From contig JAQZBU010000019.1 of NCBI GenBank assembly GCA_029237735.1, positions 1-43,934 on the forward strand: a DNA stretch of 43,934 nt. The letters are read 5' to 3'. Below are positions 42,490 through 43,934 of the stretch, one piece after another (the first letter of the stretch is position 1; every line of letters starts with the position of its first letter). The translations under genes and the position numbers were made by a program. The notes under the pieces were generated by a model, which did not search any database, was not told the DNA's origin, and was given only the letters and a program-made list of their open reading frames with translations. Origin of the DNA: Ramlibacter sp. Its GTDB lineage: Bacteria; Pseudomonadota; Gammaproteobacteria; Burkholderiales; Burkholderiaceae_C.

Positions 42490-42849
42490 TCAGAATCCGA
42501 TAGCCAGTAGCGCGAACAGCGCAACAACCGTGATCACCAGCGCCGTGCCATAGCAAATCAGCTTGGTGAATGCATTGAGCGGCACGCCCACGTCGTGCAG
42601 GCTGTGATAGATGCGGTGCACGGCGTGCCACGCAAACAGCATGATGATCGCGAAGACGAAGCCCTTGCCGATCCAGTTTTGCGAGAACGCGAGGATGCGC
42701 GGATAGCTCATCGCATTCGGGCCCATCAGGCCGAGCGGCGTGGCGATGCCGGTGAGGAAGACCAGGGCCGTTCCGAACAGGGCCGACAGCATGCCGCCGG
42801 CGCCGAACAGCAGCCAGAAGACCGGTGCGTTGGAGCGTTTGAGTTTCAT
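42490..42849 (-). CDS. frdD: Fumarate reductase membrane anchor subunit D
   Basis: A 119-residue membrane protein with three hydrophobic helices. KRSNAPVFWLLFGAGGM, LSYP-type loop SYPRILAFSQNWIGKG and HAVHRIYHSLHDVGV match FrdD of the E. coli type rather than SdhD. It anchors the FrdAB head and helps form the menaquinol site. ATG 42849 overlaps the frdC stop by 4 bp (ATGA). Confidence 0.92.
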   Translation of the reverse strand: MKLKRSNAPVFWLLFGAGGMLSALFGTALVFLTGIATPLGLMGPNAMSYPRILAFSQNWIGKGFVFAIIMLFAWHAVHRIYHSLHDVGVPLNAFTKLICYGTALVITVVALFALLAIGF

Positions 42850-43256
42850 GATCTGGCCCACCAGGCTAGCGCGACGACGACGACGGTGACCACCGCCGAT
42901 ACGGCCCATCCGGTACGCATGATGGTCGAGCCTTCCACGCGTTCACCGCCGACGATCATCATCGGCATCGTCTTGGGCATGATCTCGAACCAGCTGCGCG
43001 CATGCTCGATCATCGAGATCAGCAACACGACGTGCAGCAGGATGGCACCCGGCGAGCGCAAGGCCGCCAGCCAGCCGTTCCAGGCGGCCTCGCCCTGGGC
43101 GAGGCGAACCACGCCGACGACGAGGATGATCGCGTAGGCCAGCACCGCGAAGGCCGTGACCTCGCGGATCATGTAGCGCATGAAGAACGGGTCTCGGCGC
43201 CACCAGCCCTGCATCGGGCGAACATAGCCCTTACGGGCCGCGGCGTATCGGCTCAT
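42846..43256 (-). CDS. frdC: Fumarate reductase membrane anchor subunit C
   Basis: A 136-residue membrane protein with three helices: [20 protein letters not shown] at the N terminus, then [39 protein letters not shown] (with the His and Trp near the quinol site) and a last helix [16 protein letters not shown]. The order and motifs match FrdC. It overlaps frdB by 4 bp and frdD by 4 bp, so the frd genes are tightly coupled. Confidence 0.93.
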   Translation of the reverse strand: MSRYAAARKGYVRPMQGWWRRDPFFMRYMIREVTAFAVLAYAIILVVGVVRLAQGEAAWNGWLAALRSPGAILLHVVLLISMIEHARSWFEIMPKTMPMMIVGGERVEGSTIMRTGWAVSAVVTVVVVALAWWARS

Positions 43257-43934
43257 TTGGACTCTCCTTTGGGCGAGAGGAAGCGCAGGAAGTAATCCTT
43301 GGCGCTGTTTACCTTGTTCTGGTTCACCGCGTTGGCGGGGTCAACGCCCTTGGGGCAGACCTCGGAGCAGTAGCCCACGGCCGTGCAGCTCCACACGCCC
43401 TCCTCGGTGCTAAGGATCTCCATGCGCTCGGCGCGGCCGCCATCGCGCGAATCCGCGTTGTAGCGGTGCGCGAGGGCCAGCACGCCGGGCCCGGTAAAGT
43501 CCGGGTTCAGGCCGAATTGCGGGCAGGCGGCGTAGCACAGCATGCAGTTGATACACGAGCTGAACTGCTCGAACTGCTCGAGCTGCGCGGGCGTCTGCAG
43601 GTACTCGCCGTCGCTCAACTTGCGCGGCTCCTTGGGAATGATGTAGGGCTTGACGCTCTCGAGTTTCTTGACGAATTCGCCGACGTCGACGATCAGGTCG
43701 CGCTCGATCGGGAAGTGCGCCAGAGCCTCCACCCTCACGGGCCCCGGCTGCAGGTCGCGCAGGAAGGTCTGGCACGAGAGTTCGGGCTTGCCATTGACCA
43801 TCATCCCGCAGCTGCCGCAAATCGCCATTCGGCAAGACCAGCGAAAGCTGAGCGTGCCGTCGAGCTCGTCCTTGATGTACTGCAGGCCCTGCAGCACCGA
43901 CATGTCGTCGGTGTAGGGGACGTAGTAGCTTTGC
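43253..43934 (-). CDS. frdB: Fumarate reductase iron-sulfur subunit (N-terminus beyond the window)
   Basis: The frame is open to the window end (reading [16 protein letters not shown] at the edge), so roughly 20 N-terminal residues are missing. It carries [16 protein letters not shown] for the 2Fe-2S cluster, [13 protein letters not shown] and [11 protein letters not shown] for the 4Fe-4S and 3Fe-4S clusters, and [10 protein letters not shown]. It passes electrons from menaquinol, via FrdCD, to the flavoprotein FrdA, whose gene is presumably just outside. FrdB rather than SdhB is indicated by the FrdC and FrdD partners and by the E. coli-like motifs. Confidence 0.94.
   Translation of the reverse strand, partial: QSYYVPYTDDMSVLQGLQYIKDELDGTLSFRWSCRMAICGSCGMMVNGKPELSCQTFLRDLQPGPVRVEALAHFPIERDLIVDVGEFVKKLESVKPYIIPKEPRKLSDGEYLQTPAQLEQFEQFSSCINCMLCYAACPQFGLNPDFTGPGVLALAHRYNADSRDGGRAERMEILSTEEGVWSCTAVGYCSEVCPKGVDPANAVNQNKVNSAKDYFLRFLSPKGESK

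Noticed and set aside
42490..43934. Succinate dehydrogenase sdhCDB
   Set aside because: Motifs of both anchors (KRSNAPVFW, YVRPM, HARSWFE) and the gene order B-C-D match fumarate reductase, not Sdh.

Overview
The window looks like chromosomal DNA of a high-GC betaproteobacterium of the order Burkholderiales, most likely Comamonadaceae or a close relative. This rests on the gene families rather than a database match: several Bug-type periplasmic receptors, many class III CoA-transferases, EtfBA of the betaproteobacterial kind, and a housekeeping block radC / fkpB-ispH / serS / frdBCD. The window has two parts joined by a scarred boundary.

Part 1 (about 1-33,500) is a dense catabolic region for CoA-activated organic acids. 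It holds six class III CoA-transferase family proteins (one cut by the window edge; one of them an isomerase, one a racemase), four orphan Bug receptors, five acyl-CoA dehydrogenase polypeptides, three enoyl-CoA hydratase-family proteins, two thiolases, three short-chain dehydrogenases, a MaoC-like protein, a PaaI-like thioesterase, a quinone-oxidoreductase-like MDR, a CitE-like lyase, EtfBA and two closely related IclR regulators. No acyl-CoA ligase is visible, so activation probably relies on CoA transfer. Recognisable modules are (a) (2S)-methylsuccinyl-CoA dehydrogenase plus mesaconyl-CoA C1-C4 isomerase (mcd-mct), which with the CitE-like lyase outlines methylsuccinyl-CoA -> mesaconyl-C1-CoA -> mesaconyl-C4-CoA -> citramalyl-CoA -> acetyl-CoA + pyruvate; the dedicated hydratase of that route is present only as a deleted, frameshifted pseudogene; and (b) a pimeloyl-CoA-dehydrogenase-like PimC/PimD pair in a seven-gene operon that starts with an alpha-methylacyl-CoA racemase and ends with an IclR gene.

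The most striking non-coding signal is an 11-bp imperfect palindrome, GAAC-N3-RTTC. I found eight copies, all intergenic, and together they serve every transcription unit whose promoter lies in the 3.5-33.5 kb stretch. Several sit at a fixed distance from good -35/-10 elements. This looks like one regulon, with the two IclR proteins as the obvious but unproven candidate regulators.

The boundary (about 33.5-35.8 kb) is built from fragments: the start of a PotB-like permease gene, the end of a PotA-like ATPase gene, the 3' part of a phage terminase large-subunit gene, a small two-TM protein resembling TRADD-N-associated membrane domains, and a 37-codon fragment, all lying beside the 3' end of tRNA-Ser(CGA). 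A second scar at 3.5-4.5 kb holds AzlC and LysR fragments.

Part 2 (35.7-43.9 kb) is core: tRNA-Ser, serS, a PLP-dependent dehydratase gene with an internal deletion, ispH, fkpB, radC, an Smr protein, a methyltransferase, a pair of long imperfect palindromes, and frdD-frdC-frdB (quinol:fumarate reductase), running off the right edge.
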